Positions 51,242 to 61,382 of a stretch of 64,000 bases of DNA are shown here, in pieces. The notes beneath the pieces were generated by a model, which was not told where the DNA came from, did no database searches, and worked only from the letters and a program-made list of their open reading frames with translations. The stretch comes from Lachnospiraceae bacterium. GTDB lineage: Bacteria > Bacillota > Clostridia > Lachnospirales > Lachnospiraceae. Each line of letters opens with the position of its first letter. Within the stretch, counting starts at the first letter, position 1. The translations under genes and the position numbers were made by a program. The DNA lies in the NCBI GenBank assembly GCA_017509985.1, contig JAFWOE010000003.1, forward strand, positions 1 to 64,000, written 5' to 3'.

Positions 51242-53698
51242 ATGGGCGAGGACACGATCGTAAAATTTGATTACAGCAATGTCCCGTATCTGAACACGGA
51301 CATCTTTGCACCGGAGGAAAATGCTCCGGAGAGCCTCGCTGTGCCCGAAAAAGAAGAAAATGTTCAGGAAAAACAGCCTGAAAGGCAGGCTGTTCCGGAC
51401 AGCAGGGGTGATCTTTCCGGCAGTATGCCGGATACGGCCGTGATCGAACGTAAAATGGATCTCGGCATCGAGAACTTCGATGATTTTACGGATCCCGATG
51501 AACTGTATAAGGAACTGATCGCCCGGGTACGCAAATATCATCCGTCGGATGATATATCCGTGATCGAACAGGCTTATAAGCTGGCGCTGGCCGCGCACAA
51601 AGACCAGAAGAGAAAATCCGGCGAGCCCTATATCATTCATCCGCTGAGCGTTGCGATCATCCTGGCGGACCTGGAAATGGATAAAGAAACCATTGTCGCC
51701 GGCATTCTCCATGATATCGTCGAAGATACGGAGATCTCCATACAGGAGGTGGAAGCCCGCTTCGGGCATGAGACGGCTGCATTGGTCGACGGCGTTACCA
51801 AGCTGGGTGAGCTTAAGTATCAGGTCGACAAAGTCGAAGAACAGGCCGAAAATTTAAGAAAGATGTTCCTGGCTATGGCCAAGGACATCCGTGTCATCAT
51901 CGTCAAGCTGGCCGACCGCCTGCACAACATGCGTACCCTGAAGTACATGACGCGTGAACAGCAGAAGGAAAAAGCGGAAGAGACGCTGGATATCTACGCA
52001 CCGATCGCCCAGAGGCTCGGTATCTCCGCGATGAAGGTTGAGCTGGATGACCTGTCCCTGAAATATCTGGATCCGGAGATCTACTATAAGCTCGTTGCGG
52101 AGATCAACGAAAAGCGCGAAGAGCGCCAGCAGTATGTCGACATGATCGTGACGCGGATCAGCAAGAACATGGAAGACGCCGGCATTGAAGCCACGGTCAA
52201 GGGCCGTGCCAAGCATTTCTTCTCGATCTACCGCAAGATGGTCAATCAGAACAAGTCGATCGACCAGATCTACGACCTGATGGCCGTGCGCATCCTTGTG
52301 GATTCCGTCAAGGACTGCTATGCGGCGCTCGGAATCCTTCATGAGCTTTATACGCCGGTTCCGGGCCGTTTCAAAGACTATATCGCCATGCCCAAGCCCA
52401 ACATGTATCAGTCCCTTCACAACACGCTGATCGGGCCGACGGGCAAGCCGTTTGAAGTACAGATCCGAACCTACGACATGCACCGCATCGCCGAATACGG
52501 TATCGCGGCGCACTGGAAATATAAAGAAGTCTCCGACGGAAAGACTTCTTCCGGAAACCAGGAAGAAGAAAAGATGAACTGGCTGCGGCAGATCCTCGAA
52601 TGGCAGCAGGATATGTCAGACAATAAAGAGTTCATGAACCTCCTGAAGAGCGACCTGAATCTCTTTACGGAGAATGTATATGTTTTCTCCCCTGCCGGAG
52701 ATGTAAAAACGCTTCCTGCAGGGTCCTGTCCGATCGATTTCGCCTATATGATCCATTCCGCGGTCGGCAATACCATGGTCGGCGCCAGGGTCAACGGAAA
52801 GCTCGTCCCGATCGAGACGAAGCTGAAGAACGGCGACCGTGTCGAGATCATCACTTCGCAGAATTCCAGGGGTCCGAGCCGTGACTGGCTGAAAGTCGTC
52901 AAGAGTCCGACAGCCAGGAACCGGATCAACCGCTGGTTCCGGAACGAATCGAGAGAGACCAATATCCAGAAGGGCAGTGAAATGCTGGCCGGTTATGCCC
53001 GCAGCAAGGGCCGTTCCATTACGCCTCTTCTGAAGCAGGAATACATGGACGCGGTCGTTTCCAAATACGGTTTCCATGACTGGGAATCCGTACTGGCTGC
53101 GATCGGCCACGGCGGCCTGAGGGAAGGCCAGGTCCTGAACCGCCTGATAGAGATGTACGAGCGGGATCACTACAGTGAGATCACGGACGAAGATATCCTG
53201 AACAGCACCAGTTCGAGCACCGGAAAACCGGCCGCATCTCATAAGGGCAGCATAGTCGTTCATGGGGCGCATGACGTTGCGGTGCGTTTTTCCAAATGCT
53301 GCAACCCGATCCCGGGTGACGAGATCGTCGGATATGTTACCAGGGGACGCGGAGTCACCATCCACCGCACGGACTGCGTCAACGTCATCAACATGCCGGA
53401 ATCGGAAAGAGGAAGGCTGATCGAGGCAGAGTGGCAGGCCGATGCCGCCGGAAGTGAAAAGTTCCTGGTCAGCATCAATATCTATACGAAAAACCGCACC
53501 GGCATCATTGTGGATATTTCCAAAGTGCTTACCGAAAGAAAGATCGATATAAAATCGCTGAATGCCCGGGTCAGCAAGCACGGGACCGGGACCTTCGAAG
53601 TAGCCTTCGAAGTGGACAATACCGAGGAATTGAAGGTCCTGGCATCAAAACTGAGGCAGGTGGAAGGCGTAATCGATATAGAAAGGACAAAGGGATAA
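51242..53698 (+). CDS. relA: Bifunctional (p)ppGpp synthetase/hydrolase
   Basis: An 818-residue long RelA/SpoT homologue that makes and breaks the stringent alarmone. Domains in order: an unusual acidic N-terminal extension of about 85 residues; HD hydrolase (about 95-240) with intact GILHDIVEDT at His157-Asp158; synthetase (about 290-430) with GRAKHFFSIYRKM and YIAMPKPNMYQSLH; TGS (about 470-530) with VYVFSPAGDVKTLPAG; a conserved Cys segment SKCCNPIPGD; and a C-terminal ACT domain. The HD motif suggests both activities are kept. It is followed with no gap by an MBL hydrolase gene. Confidence 0.95.
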   Translation: MGEDTIVKFDYSNVPYLNTDIFAPEENAPESLAVPEKEENVQEKQPERQAVPDSRGDLSGSMPDTAVIERKMDLGIENFDDFTDPDELYKELIARVRKYHPSDDISVIEQAYKLALAAHKDQKRKSGEPYIIHPLSVAIILADLEMDKETIVAGILHDIVEDTEISIQEVEARFGHETAALVDGVTKLGELKYQVDKVEEQAENLRKMFLAMAKDIRVIIVKLADRLHNMRTLKYMTREQQKEKAEETLDIYAPIAQRLGISAMKVELDDLSLKYLDPEIYYKLVAEINEKREERQQYVDMIVTRISKNMEDAGIEATVKGRAKHFFSIYRKMVNQNKSIDQIYDLMAVRILVDSVKDCYAALGILHELYTPVPGRFKDYIAMPKPNMYQSLHNTLIGPTGKPFEVQIRTYDMHRIAEYGIAAHWKYKEVSDGKTSSGNQEEEKMNWLRQILEWQQDMSDNKEFMNLLKSDLNLFTENVYVFSPAGDVKTLPAGSCPIDFAYMIHSAVGNTMVGARVNGKLVPIETKLKNGDRVEIITSQNSRGPSRDWLKVVKSPTARNRINRWFRNESRETNIQKGSEMLAGYARSKGRSITPLLKQEYMDAVVSKYGFHDWESVLAAIGHGGLREGQVLNRLIEMYERDHYSEITDEDILNSTSSSTGKPAASHKGSIVVHGAHDVAVRFSKCCNPIPGDEIVGYVTRGRGVTIHRTDCVNVINMPESERGRLIEAEWQADAAGSEKFLVSINIYTKNRTGIIVDISKVLTERKIDIKSLNARVSKHGTGTFEVAFEVDNTEELKVLASKLRQVEGVIDIERTKG

Positions 53699-54328
53699 AT
53701 GGCAGAACTCAAACTTTTCAAAATGGTGCTCGGCCCGATCGGGACGAATGTCTATTTTCTGATGAACGAGGATACCAGACAGATGATCATCGTCGATCCG
53801 GCGGATGAGGCGCAGACGATCATCGAGAACGTCCGTGAATGCGGCGGGATCCCGGTCGCGATCTATCTGACGCACGGCCATCATGATCACATCGAGGCCG
53901 CGGATGCGGTACGCAGGGAGTTCGATATCCCGGTCATCGCTCATGAAGAGGAGCAGACCGTCCTGAACGATCCGAGCCTCAACATGTCCGGATTCTACGG
54001 AACAAAAGTCAGCATCCAGGCCGATAAAACGGTTAAGGACGGGGATGAACTGGATTACGCCGGACTTCATTGTGTCGTCATGCATACGCCGGGCCACACC
54101 TGGGGCAGCGTCTGCTATTACTTCCCGGAGAACAAACTGCTGATCAGCGGGGATACGCTCTTCCAGTTTTCCTACGGACGCGTGGATTTTGCCACATCGA
54201 ACGCTCAGGATATGCAGAACAGCATAAAGAGGATCCTGACCGAGCTGCCCGAGGATGTCACGGCATGCCCGGGACATATGGGTTATACGACGATCCAGGC
54301 CGAAAAGAGGTACAACCCCCTTGCCTGA
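53699..54328 (+). CDS. Glyoxalase II-like MBL-fold hydrolase
   Basis: A 209-residue metallo-beta-lactamase-fold protein. Metal-binding segments are THGHHDHIEA, HTPGHTWGS and SGDTLFQFSYGRVDF. It resembles the YqgX/glyoxalase II-like group; a hydroxyacylglutathione substrate is unlikely in such bacteria, so the true thioester or other substrate is unknown. The ATG follows the relA stop directly, and the next gene (hemZ) overlaps its end by 8 bases, the common relA-MBL-hemZ order in clostridia. Confidence 0.88.
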   Translation: MAELKLFKMVLGPIGTNVYFLMNEDTRQMIIVDPADEAQTIIENVRECGGIPVAIYLTHGHHDHIEAADAVRREFDIPVIAHEEEQTVLNDPSLNMSGFYGTKVSIQADKTVKDGDELDYAGLHCVVMHTPGHTWGSVCYYFPENKLLISGDTLFQFSYGRVDFATSNAQDMQNSIKRILTELPEDVTACPGHMGYTTIQAEKRYNPLA

Positions 54329-55796
54329 GATCCTTCTTTCCTTTAATGAAAAGAATTTTGAGTATGACGTTTACACGCTTGTGAAAGCGTTTTTTCCGCA
54401 GGCGAAGATCGCTGTTGTATACGAAGACGAAGAATCCGGAGAAGCCTCTCGTGACATGGAGATGCATGTGAGGCGGACGACGGATTCTTATGTTTTTGCG
54501 ATCAGAGAAGCCGGGAAGGAAGCATTAAGCTGCAGCAGGCCGGTGCCGGCAGACGCCGCGCGTTCCGAACAGAAGAATGCACTGAAACAGCTGGTCTATA
54601 CGATGCTGAGGCAGGTCACCGGACGCGAACTCCCCTGGGGCGATCTGACGGGGATCCGGCCTGTAAGGATACCGATGGACCTGCTGGAGGCGGGCTGGAA
54701 AAATGCGGATATTGCCCGCTTTATGAGGGAAACCTATTTTACGAACAATAAAAAGACTGCACTGGCCATTGCCGTTGCGAACCGCGAAAAGGACCTGCTT
54801 TCAAAGATCGAACCCGAAAACGGATACAGTCTTTATGTCGGCATTCCTTTCTGCCCGTCGATCTGTCTGTACTGCAGTTTCGGCTCACACCCGATCGACA
54901 GGAACAGGCAGCTCGTAGAGCCGTATCTGGAAGCGCTGCACAAAGAGCTGGAGTTTCTGGCTGATGCCATGAAAGGACAAAAGCTGACGGCTGTCTATAT
55001 CGGCGGGGGCACGCCGACTTCTGTGGAGGAAGACCAGCTGAAAGCCCTTCTGGAAAAGATCGGCACCGGATTCAACTGCTACGACCTGGCCGAATACACC
55101 GTCGAGGCGGGGCGTCCCGATACGGTCACGCCGGGCAGGCTTGCGGTTCTGAAGGAAGCCGGGGTCAGCCGGATCTCGATCAATCCGCAGACCATGAATC
55201 AGAAAACACTGGACCGGATCGGACGGCGCCATACCGTGGAACAGACCATCGGGGCTTTTGACATGGCGCGAAGCGCGGGCTTTGACAATATCAATATGGA
55301 TCTGATCGCCGGCCTTCCGGGAGAAGGGCCGGATGAAATGAGGGAAACCCTGGAGAAGATCGAAAAAATGGGTCCGGACAGCCTGACGATCCATTCGCTG
55401 GCTCTCAAAAGAAGCTCGCGCCTGAATTATGAGATAGAGGAATACTCGGACAGTGCGTTCCATAATTCCGAGGAGATCATGGAGATGGCCGGCGCATCCG
55501 CCGCGCGGATGAATATGCATCCTTATTATCTGTACCGGCAGAAGAATATCGCCGGAAATCTGGAGAACGTCGGCTATGCCCGAGAGGGCTGCTTCGGGAT
55601 CTACAACATCTTGATAATGGAAGAGAAGCAGAATATAATGGCATGTGGAGCCGGGGCGATCACCAAATTTGTCCTCGGCGGACGAAGGATTGAGCGCGTC
55701 GCAAACGTAAAAGACGTCCGGAATTACATTGACCGGATCGATGAAATGATCGAACGAAAGCGCTCTGCGGTCGAAACATACAGTGGAATGAAATGA
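54321..55796 (+). CDS. hemZ: Coproporphyrinogen III dehydrogenase-like radical SAM protein
   Basis: A 491-residue HemZ. The radical SAM motif CXXXCXXC is Cys178, Cys182 and Cys185 in PFCPSICLYCSFGS, followed by VYIGGGTPTSVEEDQL, YTVEAGRPD and MDLIAGLPGEG. About 165 residues precede it, a HemZ trait absent from HemN. The family is related to oxygen-independent coproporphyrinogen oxidase or heme chaperones; its exact activity here is not settled. Start is TTG 54321 overlapping the MBL gene, with AGAGGT upstream; the frame from 54255 lies inside that gene. Confidence 0.9.
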   Translation: MPEILLSFNEKNFEYDVYTLVKAFFPQAKIAVVYEDEESGEASRDMEMHVRRTTDSYVFAIREAGKEALSCSRPVPADAARSEQKNALKQLVYTMLRQVTGRELPWGDLTGIRPVRIPMDLLEAGWKNADIARFMRETYFTNNKKTALAIAVANREKDLLSKIEPENGYSLYVGIPFCPSICLYCSFGSHPIDRNRQLVEPYLEALHKELEFLADAMKGQKLTAVYIGGGTPTSVEEDQLKALLEKIGTGFNCYDLAEYTVEAGRPDTVTPGRLAVLKEAGVSRISINPQTMNQKTLDRIGRRHTVEQTIGAFDMARSAGFDNINMDLIAGLPGEGPDEMRETLEKIEKMGPDSLTIHSLALKRSSRLNYEIEEYSDSAFHNSEEIMEMAGASAARMNMHPYYLYRQKNIAGNLENVGYAREGCFGIYNILIMEEKQNIMACGAGAITKFVLGGRRIERVANVKDVRNYIDRIDEMIERKRSAVETYSGMK

Positions 55797-55854
55797 CCCG
55801 TTTCCCGAAGCGGTAAAGGGCAGAAAACAATAAGGAAATACAAGAGGAAAGATC

Positions 55855-57105
55855 ATGCAGTTAGTAAAAAAACCGGTAACCGGCATGAAGGATATCCTCC
55901 CGGCGGAGATGGCCGTCAGGGAGTATGTTCTCGAAGTGATGAGAAAGACATATCACAGCTTCGGCTTTGTGTCCATGGAAACGCCTGCAGTGGAACATCT
56001 CCAGAACCTGAATTCCAAACAGGGCGGTGAAAATGAAAAGCTCATCTTCAAGATCTTAAAGAGGGGCGAAAAGCTCAAACTGGAAGAAGCGAAAGAAGAG
56101 GCGGACCTGGTCGACGGCGGACTTCGCTATGATCTTACGGTGCCGCTCTGCCGCTATTATTCGAATCACGCGAATGAGCTCCCCATGCCTTTCAAGGCGC
56201 TGCAGACCGGTGACGTCTGGCGCGCGGACCGGCCCCAGAGAGGCCGCTTCCGCCAGTTCCGTCAGTGCGATATCGATATTATCGGCGACGACAGTTTCAT
56301 TGCCGAGACCGAGCTGATTCTGGCAACGTCGACTTTCCTCGGAAAGATCGGATTTAAAAATTTCACAATAAGGATAAATGACCGTCGTTTCCTCCGGGCA
56401 ATGGCTGCCTACTGCGGATTTGAAAAGGAGCAGTTCGATACGGTCTTCATCATTCTGGATAAGATGGATAAGATCGGCCCGGAAGGCATAAAAAAAGAAA
56501 TGACCGAAGAGGGATATCCCGCGGAAGCGATCGAAAAGCTCCTCGGCATGTTCGAAAAGATCACACCGGACAAGGCGGGAATCCTTTATCTGAAAGAGCT
56601 GCTTGCCGGAGAACTGGAAGCCGGCGTCGCGGATAACCTGGTCACGATCATGGAGATGGCAGCCGGAGCCGGCACAGCGGACTTTAAGCTGGTGTTCGAT
56701 CCGACGCTGGTCCGCGGCATGGGCTATTATACCGGACCGATCTTCGAGATCGGCATCGATGAATTCGGCAGTTCGGTCGGCGGCGGCGGAAGATATGATG
56801 AGATGATCGGCAAGTTTACCGGCAATCCGGTTCCGGCCGTCGGCTTCTCCGTAGGCTTCGAACGGATCATCATGCTTCTGATGGAAAGCGGCTTTGAGAT
56901 TCCGGACAGCCCGGAGAAAAAGGCGTATCTTCTGGACAAGCGCCTCACGGACGGGCAGGTTAAAAAGGTGATCGATACGGCAATGTCAGAGCGTACATCC
57001 GGACTGGAAGTGGCGATCGCGGTCATGAAGAAGAATAAGAAGTTCCAGAAGGACCAGCTGAACGCCCAGGGATATGCGCAGATCGAAGAAATCTACGCGG
57101 ACTGA
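55855..57105 (+). CDS. hisS: Histidyl-tRNA synthetase
   Basis: A 416-residue class II synthetase charging tRNA-His. Motif 1 region GMKDILPAEMAVREYVLEVM, the region YDLTVPLCRYY, motif 2 RADRPQRGRFRQFRQCDIDI, and histidine-binding VRGMGYYTG then GGGGRYDEMIGKF are visible. The C-terminal anticodon domain ends with NAQGYAQIEEIY. AGAGGAAAG precedes the ATG. aspS follows after 32 bases, the usual pairing. Confidence 0.96.
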   Translation: MQLVKKPVTGMKDILPAEMAVREYVLEVMRKTYHSFGFVSMETPAVEHLQNLNSKQGGENEKLIFKILKRGEKLKLEEAKEEADLVDGGLRYDLTVPLCRYYSNHANELPMPFKALQTGDVWRADRPQRGRFRQFRQCDIDIIGDDSFIAETELILATSTFLGKIGFKNFTIRINDRRFLRAMAAYCGFEKEQFDTVFIILDKMDKIGPEGIKKEMTEEGYPAEAIEKLLGMFEKITPDKAGILYLKELLAGELEAGVADNLVTIMEMAAGAGTADFKLVFDPTLVRGMGYYTGPIFEIGIDEFGSSVGGGGRYDEMIGKFTGNPVPAVGFSVGFERIIMLLMESGFEIPDSPEKKAYLLDKRLTDGQVKKVIDTAMSERTSGLEVAIAVMKKNKKFQKDQLNAQGYAQIEEIYAD

Positions 57106-57137
57106 TACGTCCGCAGGAATACAGGAGGATCGTTAAA

Positions 57138-58940
57138 ATGGCAGAATCAATGCAGGGCTTGAAAAGAACACACCGCTGCGCGGAAGTCACGGCAAAGGAT
57201 ATTGGAAAAAGCGTTACGCTGATGGGCTGGGTCCAGAAAGCCCGGAACAAGGGCGGTATCGTCTTTGTGGACTTAAGAGACCGCAGCGGGATCATACAGA
57301 TCATCTTTGAAGACGGAGATATCAATGAAGAGTGCTTTGAGACTGCGGGAAAACTGCATGCGGAATATGTAATTGCAGTGCAGGGCGTAGTTGAGGAGCG
57401 CCGCGGCGCGGTCAACGAAAACCTGACGACCGGTGCCCTGGAAGTCCGGGCTTATATGCTCCGGGTCCTTGCCGAGGCAGAAACACCGCCGTTCCCCGTG
57501 GAGGAGAACAGCAGGACAAAGGAAGAACTTCGCCTGAAGTATCGTTATCTGGATCTCAGAAGACCGGACATTACCGCAAACCTGATGCTCCGCTCGAAGG
57601 TCACCATGCTCACCCGTGAGTTTATGGCAAAAGAAGGCTTCCTGGAGATCGAAACGCCGATGCTCGGCAAGAGCACGCCGGAAGGGGCCAGAGACTATCT
57701 GGTGCCGAGCCGTGTGCATCCGGGCAGTTTTTACGCGCTGCCGCAGTCCCCGCAGCTGTTCAAGCAGCTGCTGATGTGCTCCGGATACGACCGTTATTTC
57801 CAGATCGCCCGGTGTTTCCGTGACGAGGACTTAAGAGCGGACCGGCAGCCGGAATTCACCCAGATCGATATGGAGCTTTCTTTCGTGGACCAGGAAGATG
57901 TCATGGACGTCAACGAACGCCTTCTGGCCTATCTGTTTAAAGAATGCCTGGGTGTTGATGTGCCTCTTCCCATACAGCGCATGCCCTGGCAGGAAGCCAT
58001 GGACCGTTTCGGTTCCGACAAGCCCGATCTTCGATTCGGCATGGAGCTGAAAGATGTTACCGAGCTGGTAAAAGACTGCGGATTTTCCGTGTTCTCCAAT
58101 GCGGCAGCCCTGCCGGACGGAACCGTCCGCGGCATCAACGCGGAAGGCATGGGCAATATGCCCCGGAAAAAGATCGACAAGCTCGTGGAGTTCGCCAAAG
58201 GCTATGAAGCAAAGGGCCTGGCGTATATTGCGATCGGGGAAGACGGAACGATCAAATCTTCCTTTGCAAAATTCTTTACGGAAGAAGAGACCGCCGGACT
58301 GATCAGGGCGATGGACGGAAAGAACGGGGACCTACTCCTTTTTGCCGCAGACCGCAAAAAGATCGTCTGGAATGTTCTGGGCGCACTGCGCTGCGAACTG
58401 GCGGAAGAACAGGGCCTTCTCGATAAAAAAGATTTCCGCTTCCTGTGGGTAACGGATTTCCCGCTTTTGGAGTGGTCCGACGAGGAAAACCGTTTTACGG
58501 CCATGCACCATCCCTTCACCATGCCGAAAGAAGAGGACTGGGACAGGATCGATACGGATCCGGGCAGCGTCCGCGCGAAGGCCTATGACATCGTGCTGAA
58601 CGGCGTGGAACTTGGCGGCGGATCGGTCCGAATCCATCAGAATGATATCCAGGAGAAAATGTTCGAAGTCCTTGGATTCACCAAAGAGCAGGCCTGGGAG
58701 CAGTTCAGCTTCCTTCTGGAAGCTTTTAAATACGGTGTTCCGCCTCATGCCGGACTGGCCTACGGTCTGGACAGGCTGGTCATGCTGATGACCGGGGCGG
58801 ATACGATCAGAGACGTTATCGCTTTCCCGAAAGTAAAGGACGCATCCTGCCTGATGACGTCCGCGCCGGGCATTGTATCGGAGGCGCAGCTTAAGGAACT
58901 CGGGATCGAGGTAACAGACACTAAGGAGAGTGAACAGTAA
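57138..58940 (+). CDS. aspS: Aspartyl-tRNA synthetase
   Basis: A 600-residue bacterial-type AspRS. An N-terminal OB-fold anticodon domain ([20 protein letters not shown]), the catalytic core with [20 protein letters not shown] (motif 2), the GAD insertion (about 285-425), and motif 3 [13 protein letters not shown] are seen. The length fits. AGGAGGATC precedes the ATG. It may be discriminating or non-discriminating toward tRNA-Asn; sequence alone does not say. htpG follows after one base. Confidence 0.96.
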   Translation: MAESMQGLKRTHRCAEVTAKDIGKSVTLMGWVQKARNKGGIVFVDLRDRSGIIQIIFEDGDINEECFETAGKLHAEYVIAVQGVVEERRGAVNENLTTGALEVRAYMLRVLAEAETPPFPVEENSRTKEELRLKYRYLDLRRPDITANLMLRSKVTMLTREFMAKEGFLEIETPMLGKSTPEGARDYLVPSRVHPGSFYALPQSPQLFKQLLMCSGYDRYFQIARCFRDEDLRADRQPEFTQIDMELSFVDQEDVMDVNERLLAYLFKECLGVDVPLPIQRMPWQEAMDRFGSDKPDLRFGMELKDVTELVKDCGFSVFSNAAALPDGTVRGINAEGMGNMPRKKIDKLVEFAKGYEAKGLAYIAIGEDGTIKSSFAKFFTEEETAGLIRAMDGKNGDLLLFAADRKKIVWNVLGALRCELAEEQGLLDKKDFRFLWVTDFPLLEWSDEENRFTAMHHPFTMPKEEDWDRIDTDPGSVRAKAYDIVLNGVELGGGSVRIHQNDIQEKMFEVLGFTKEQAWEQFSFLLEAFKYGVPPHAGLAYGLDRLVMLMTGADTIRDVIAFPKVKDASCLMTSAPGIVSEAQLKELGIEVTDTKESEQ

Positions 58941-58941
58941 A

Positions 58942-60888
58942 ATGACAGAAAAACACGGCAACCTTTCAATCAACAGCGAAAATATCTTTCCTATCATCAA
59001 AAAATGGATGTATTCCGATAAGGATATTTTCGTGCGTGAGATGATCAGCAACGCCAGCGATGCGATCACAAAAAGAAAAAAGCTGGCACTGGCCGGGGAA
59101 TGTGAGCTTCCGGAAGACTATAAGCCGCAGATCCGGGTCATTGTGGATGATAAGGAAAGAACGTTGAAGTTTATCGATAACGGGCTCGGGATGACAGCGG
59201 ATGAGGTGGAAGAGTATATCACCCAGATCGCTTTTTCCGGCGCGACGAAGTTTCTGGAACAGTATAAGGACAAGGCGGACGCCGATCAGATCATCGGACA
59301 TTTCGGCCTGGGCTTTTATTCCGCGTTCATGGTCGCGGATGAGGTAAAGATCGAGACCCGTTCTTATATAGAAGGCGAGCCGGCCGTAGTCTGGACATGC
59401 GACGGCGGTACGGAATATGAAATGCAGGAGGGTGAAAGAGAAGAAGTCGGCACGACGATCACGCTTTCACTGATGGAAGACTCCTATGAATTCTCCAACG
59501 AATACCAGGTAAGGGAGACGCTTCAGAAGTACTGCAGCTTCATGCCTTATGAGATCTTTCTGACCAGGGAAGGCGCAGCGCCGGTCATGGAGATAGACGA
59601 GAACGGCGAAGAGCACGAAAAGGCTCCGGTACCGGTAAACGATACCGACCCGCTCTGGAACAGGCATCCCAACGAGTGCACGGAAGAGCAGTATAAGGAA
59701 TTCTACCGGAAGGTCTTCAACGATTATAAAGAACCGCTTTTCTGGATCCATCTGAACATGGATTATCCTTTCAACTTGAAAGGCATCCTTTACTTCCCGA
59801 GGATCAATACCGAGTACGAGTCGATCGAAGGAAAGATCAAGCTTTACAACAACCAGGTGTTTATTGCGGATAATATCAAGGAAGTGATCCCGGAATACCT
59901 CCTCCTGCTCAAGGGAGTGATCGACTGCCCGGATCTGCCGCTGAACGTTTCAAGAAGTGCGCTGCAGAACGACGGTTTTGTCACGAAGATCTCCGACTAT
60001 ATCTCAAAGAAAGTTGCCGACAAGCTTTCCGGCATGTGCAAGGTCTCCAGAGAGGAGTATGAAAAGTACTGGGATGACATCCAGCCTTTTGTCAAGTACG
60101 GCTGCCTGAAGGACCCGAAGTTCGCGGAGAAGATGATGGACTACATCCTGTACATCGATCTGGACGGCAAATACCTTACACTCGACGAACTGGTGCCGAA
60201 AGAGGATCAGACCAGGAAAGAAGAAACAGAAGAGGCTGCGAAGGAAGGAACGGAAAAAGAGGCCGAAACCGCTTCAGAAACGAAAGAAGCCGGTCCGAAA
60301 GAGATCTTCTATGTTACGGATAAGAACCGTCAGAGCCAGTATATCAACATGTTCCGTGAAGAAGGAAAAAATGCGGTGATCCTCCGGCATACGATCGATC
60401 TTTCGTTCATCTCCCTGGTGGAAGACCAGAAGAACAACATTCATTTCCGCAGGATCGATTCCGGCATCGACGAGGACCTGAAGAACGGAGAGGAGATCTC
60501 CGAGGAAGATGCCAGTGAACTGCAGGAGATCTTCCGCAAGGCTCTGGATGACGGACAGCTTAAGGTCTCAGTGGAAAATCTCAAAAACGATACCCTGGCT
60601 TCCGTGATCGTGCTTTCCGAAGAAGAACGCAGGATGCAGGAGATGATGAAGCTCTACGGCATGTCCGAAGAAGAGATCGGGAGCCTCGGAGCCAAACCGT
60701 CCCTGGTGCTGAATAAAAAGCATCCGCTGGTAAGCTACATCCTGGAGCATAAGAAAAGCAAAAACGCGAAGCTTGTAGCCGAACAGCTGTATGATCTCGC
60801 GACGCTGGCCAACCGTCCGCTGAATCCGGAAGAGATGACCCGGTTCGTGGAGCGCAGCAACGAGATCATGATGAAGATCCTGAAGTAA
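58942..60888 (+). CDS. htpG: Hsp90 chaperone HtpG
   Basis: A 648-residue Hsp90. The N-terminal ATPase has VREMISNASDAITKRK, DNGLGMTADEVEEYI and GHFGLGFYSAFMVADEV; the middle domain has LPLNVSRSALQND with the catalytic-loop Arg, and the C-terminal dimerisation domain ends at EIMMKILK. A Glu/Lys/Thr-rich insertion lies at about residues 410-455. The start is ambiguous: ATG 58942 is 14 bases after AAGGAG, while GTG 58930 is too close to it. Confidence 0.95.
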   Translation: MTEKHGNLSINSENIFPIIKKWMYSDKDIFVREMISNASDAITKRKKLALAGECELPEDYKPQIRVIVDDKERTLKFIDNGLGMTADEVEEYITQIAFSGATKFLEQYKDKADADQIIGHFGLGFYSAFMVADEVKIETRSYIEGEPAVVWTCDGGTEYEMQEGEREEVGTTITLSLMEDSYEFSNEYQVRETLQKYCSFMPYEIFLTREGAAPVMEIDENGEEHEKAPVPVNDTDPLWNRHPNECTEEQYKEFYRKVFNDYKEPLFWIHLNMDYPFNLKGILYFPRINTEYESIEGKIKLYNNQVFIADNIKEVIPEYLLLLKGVIDCPDLPLNVSRSALQNDGFVTKISDYISKKVADKLSGMCKVSREEYEKYWDDIQPFVKYGCLKDPKFAEKMMDYILYIDLDGKYLTLDELVPKEDQTRKEETEEAAKEGTEKEAETASETKEAGPKEIFYVTDKNRQSQYINMFREEGKNAVILRHTIDLSFISLVEDQKNNIHFRRIDSGIDEDLKNGEEISEEDASELQEIFRKALDDGQLKVSVENLKNDTLASVIVLSEEERRMQEMMKLYGMSEEEIGSLGAKPSLVLNKKHPLVSYILEHKKSKNAKLVAEQLYDLATLANRPLNPEEMTRFVERSNEIMMKILK

Positions 60889-60898
60889 AGAAATCTGA

Positions 60899-60927
60899 TT
60901 GCATTTTTTTCGGCTATCGGCTATATT
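60899..60927 (+). promoter_or_regulatory. Promoter of the 98-residue membrane protein gene
   Basis: TTGCAT (60899-60904) and TATATT (60922-60927) with 17-base spacing, 55 bases before the start codon. A small stem GCGCA/TGCGC follows in the leader. Confidence 0.45.
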
Positions 60928-60981
60928 ACTTTTTAGCGCATTATCCTGCGCAAATGACAGAAGCAGTAAAAGGAGTCCGTC

Positions 60982-61278
60982 ATGAGTCAGAAGAAAGTTG
61001 ACGCATATAAACAGAATAAAAAGAACAGGGCGAATGAAAGCCGGAATGCGGTCCGCCGCCGCCGTCTTGAGATCGGTATCGTCCTTGTGGTGATCGCCGT
61101 GGGACTGGTATGGTTTATCGTTGCCGGAGTTTCCAATTCTTCCGGAAAGCAGAAAAACGTTTCGATCAATACCGAAGCGATCGACAACTATGGCAATGAG
61201 CTTCAGACCGTTCTCATTGCCGGCGATGGAGAAACCGACGCTGAGCCGGCTGTTGATGCCGCAGACGCCGGAAATTAA
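60982..61278 (+). CDS. Small single-pass membrane protein
   Basis: A 98-residue protein: a Lys/Arg/Asn-rich cytoplasmic N-terminus (about 30 residues), one membrane helix (about 31-50, IGIVLVVIAVGLVWFIVAG) and a Ser/Gln-, then acidic Glu/Asp/Ala-rich outside tail. AAAGGAG is 9 bases upstream. No family recognised. Function unknown. Confidence 0.65.
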   Translation: MSQKKVDAYKQNKKNRANESRNAVRRRRLEIGIVLVVIAVGLVWFIVAGVSNSSGKQKNVSINTEAIDNYGNELQTVLIAGDGETDAEPAVDAADAGN

Positions 61279-61298
61279 CAGGATCAGGCATGCGTTGA

Positions 61299-61330
61299 AA
61301 TACAGGATCCCGGACGGATCCTGTATTCTT
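61299..61330 (+). terminator. Hairpin after the 98-residue protein gene
   Basis: A 12-bp perfect inverted repeat, AATACAGGATCC (61299-61310) with GGATCCTGTATT (61316-61327), is followed by CTTTAA. The T run is short, so termination is probable rather than sure. Confidence 0.6.
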
Positions 61331-61382
61331 TAATAAGTTTAATGGGGTGTATGAAGACCCCGGATTCAGCAAGGAGGACAAC

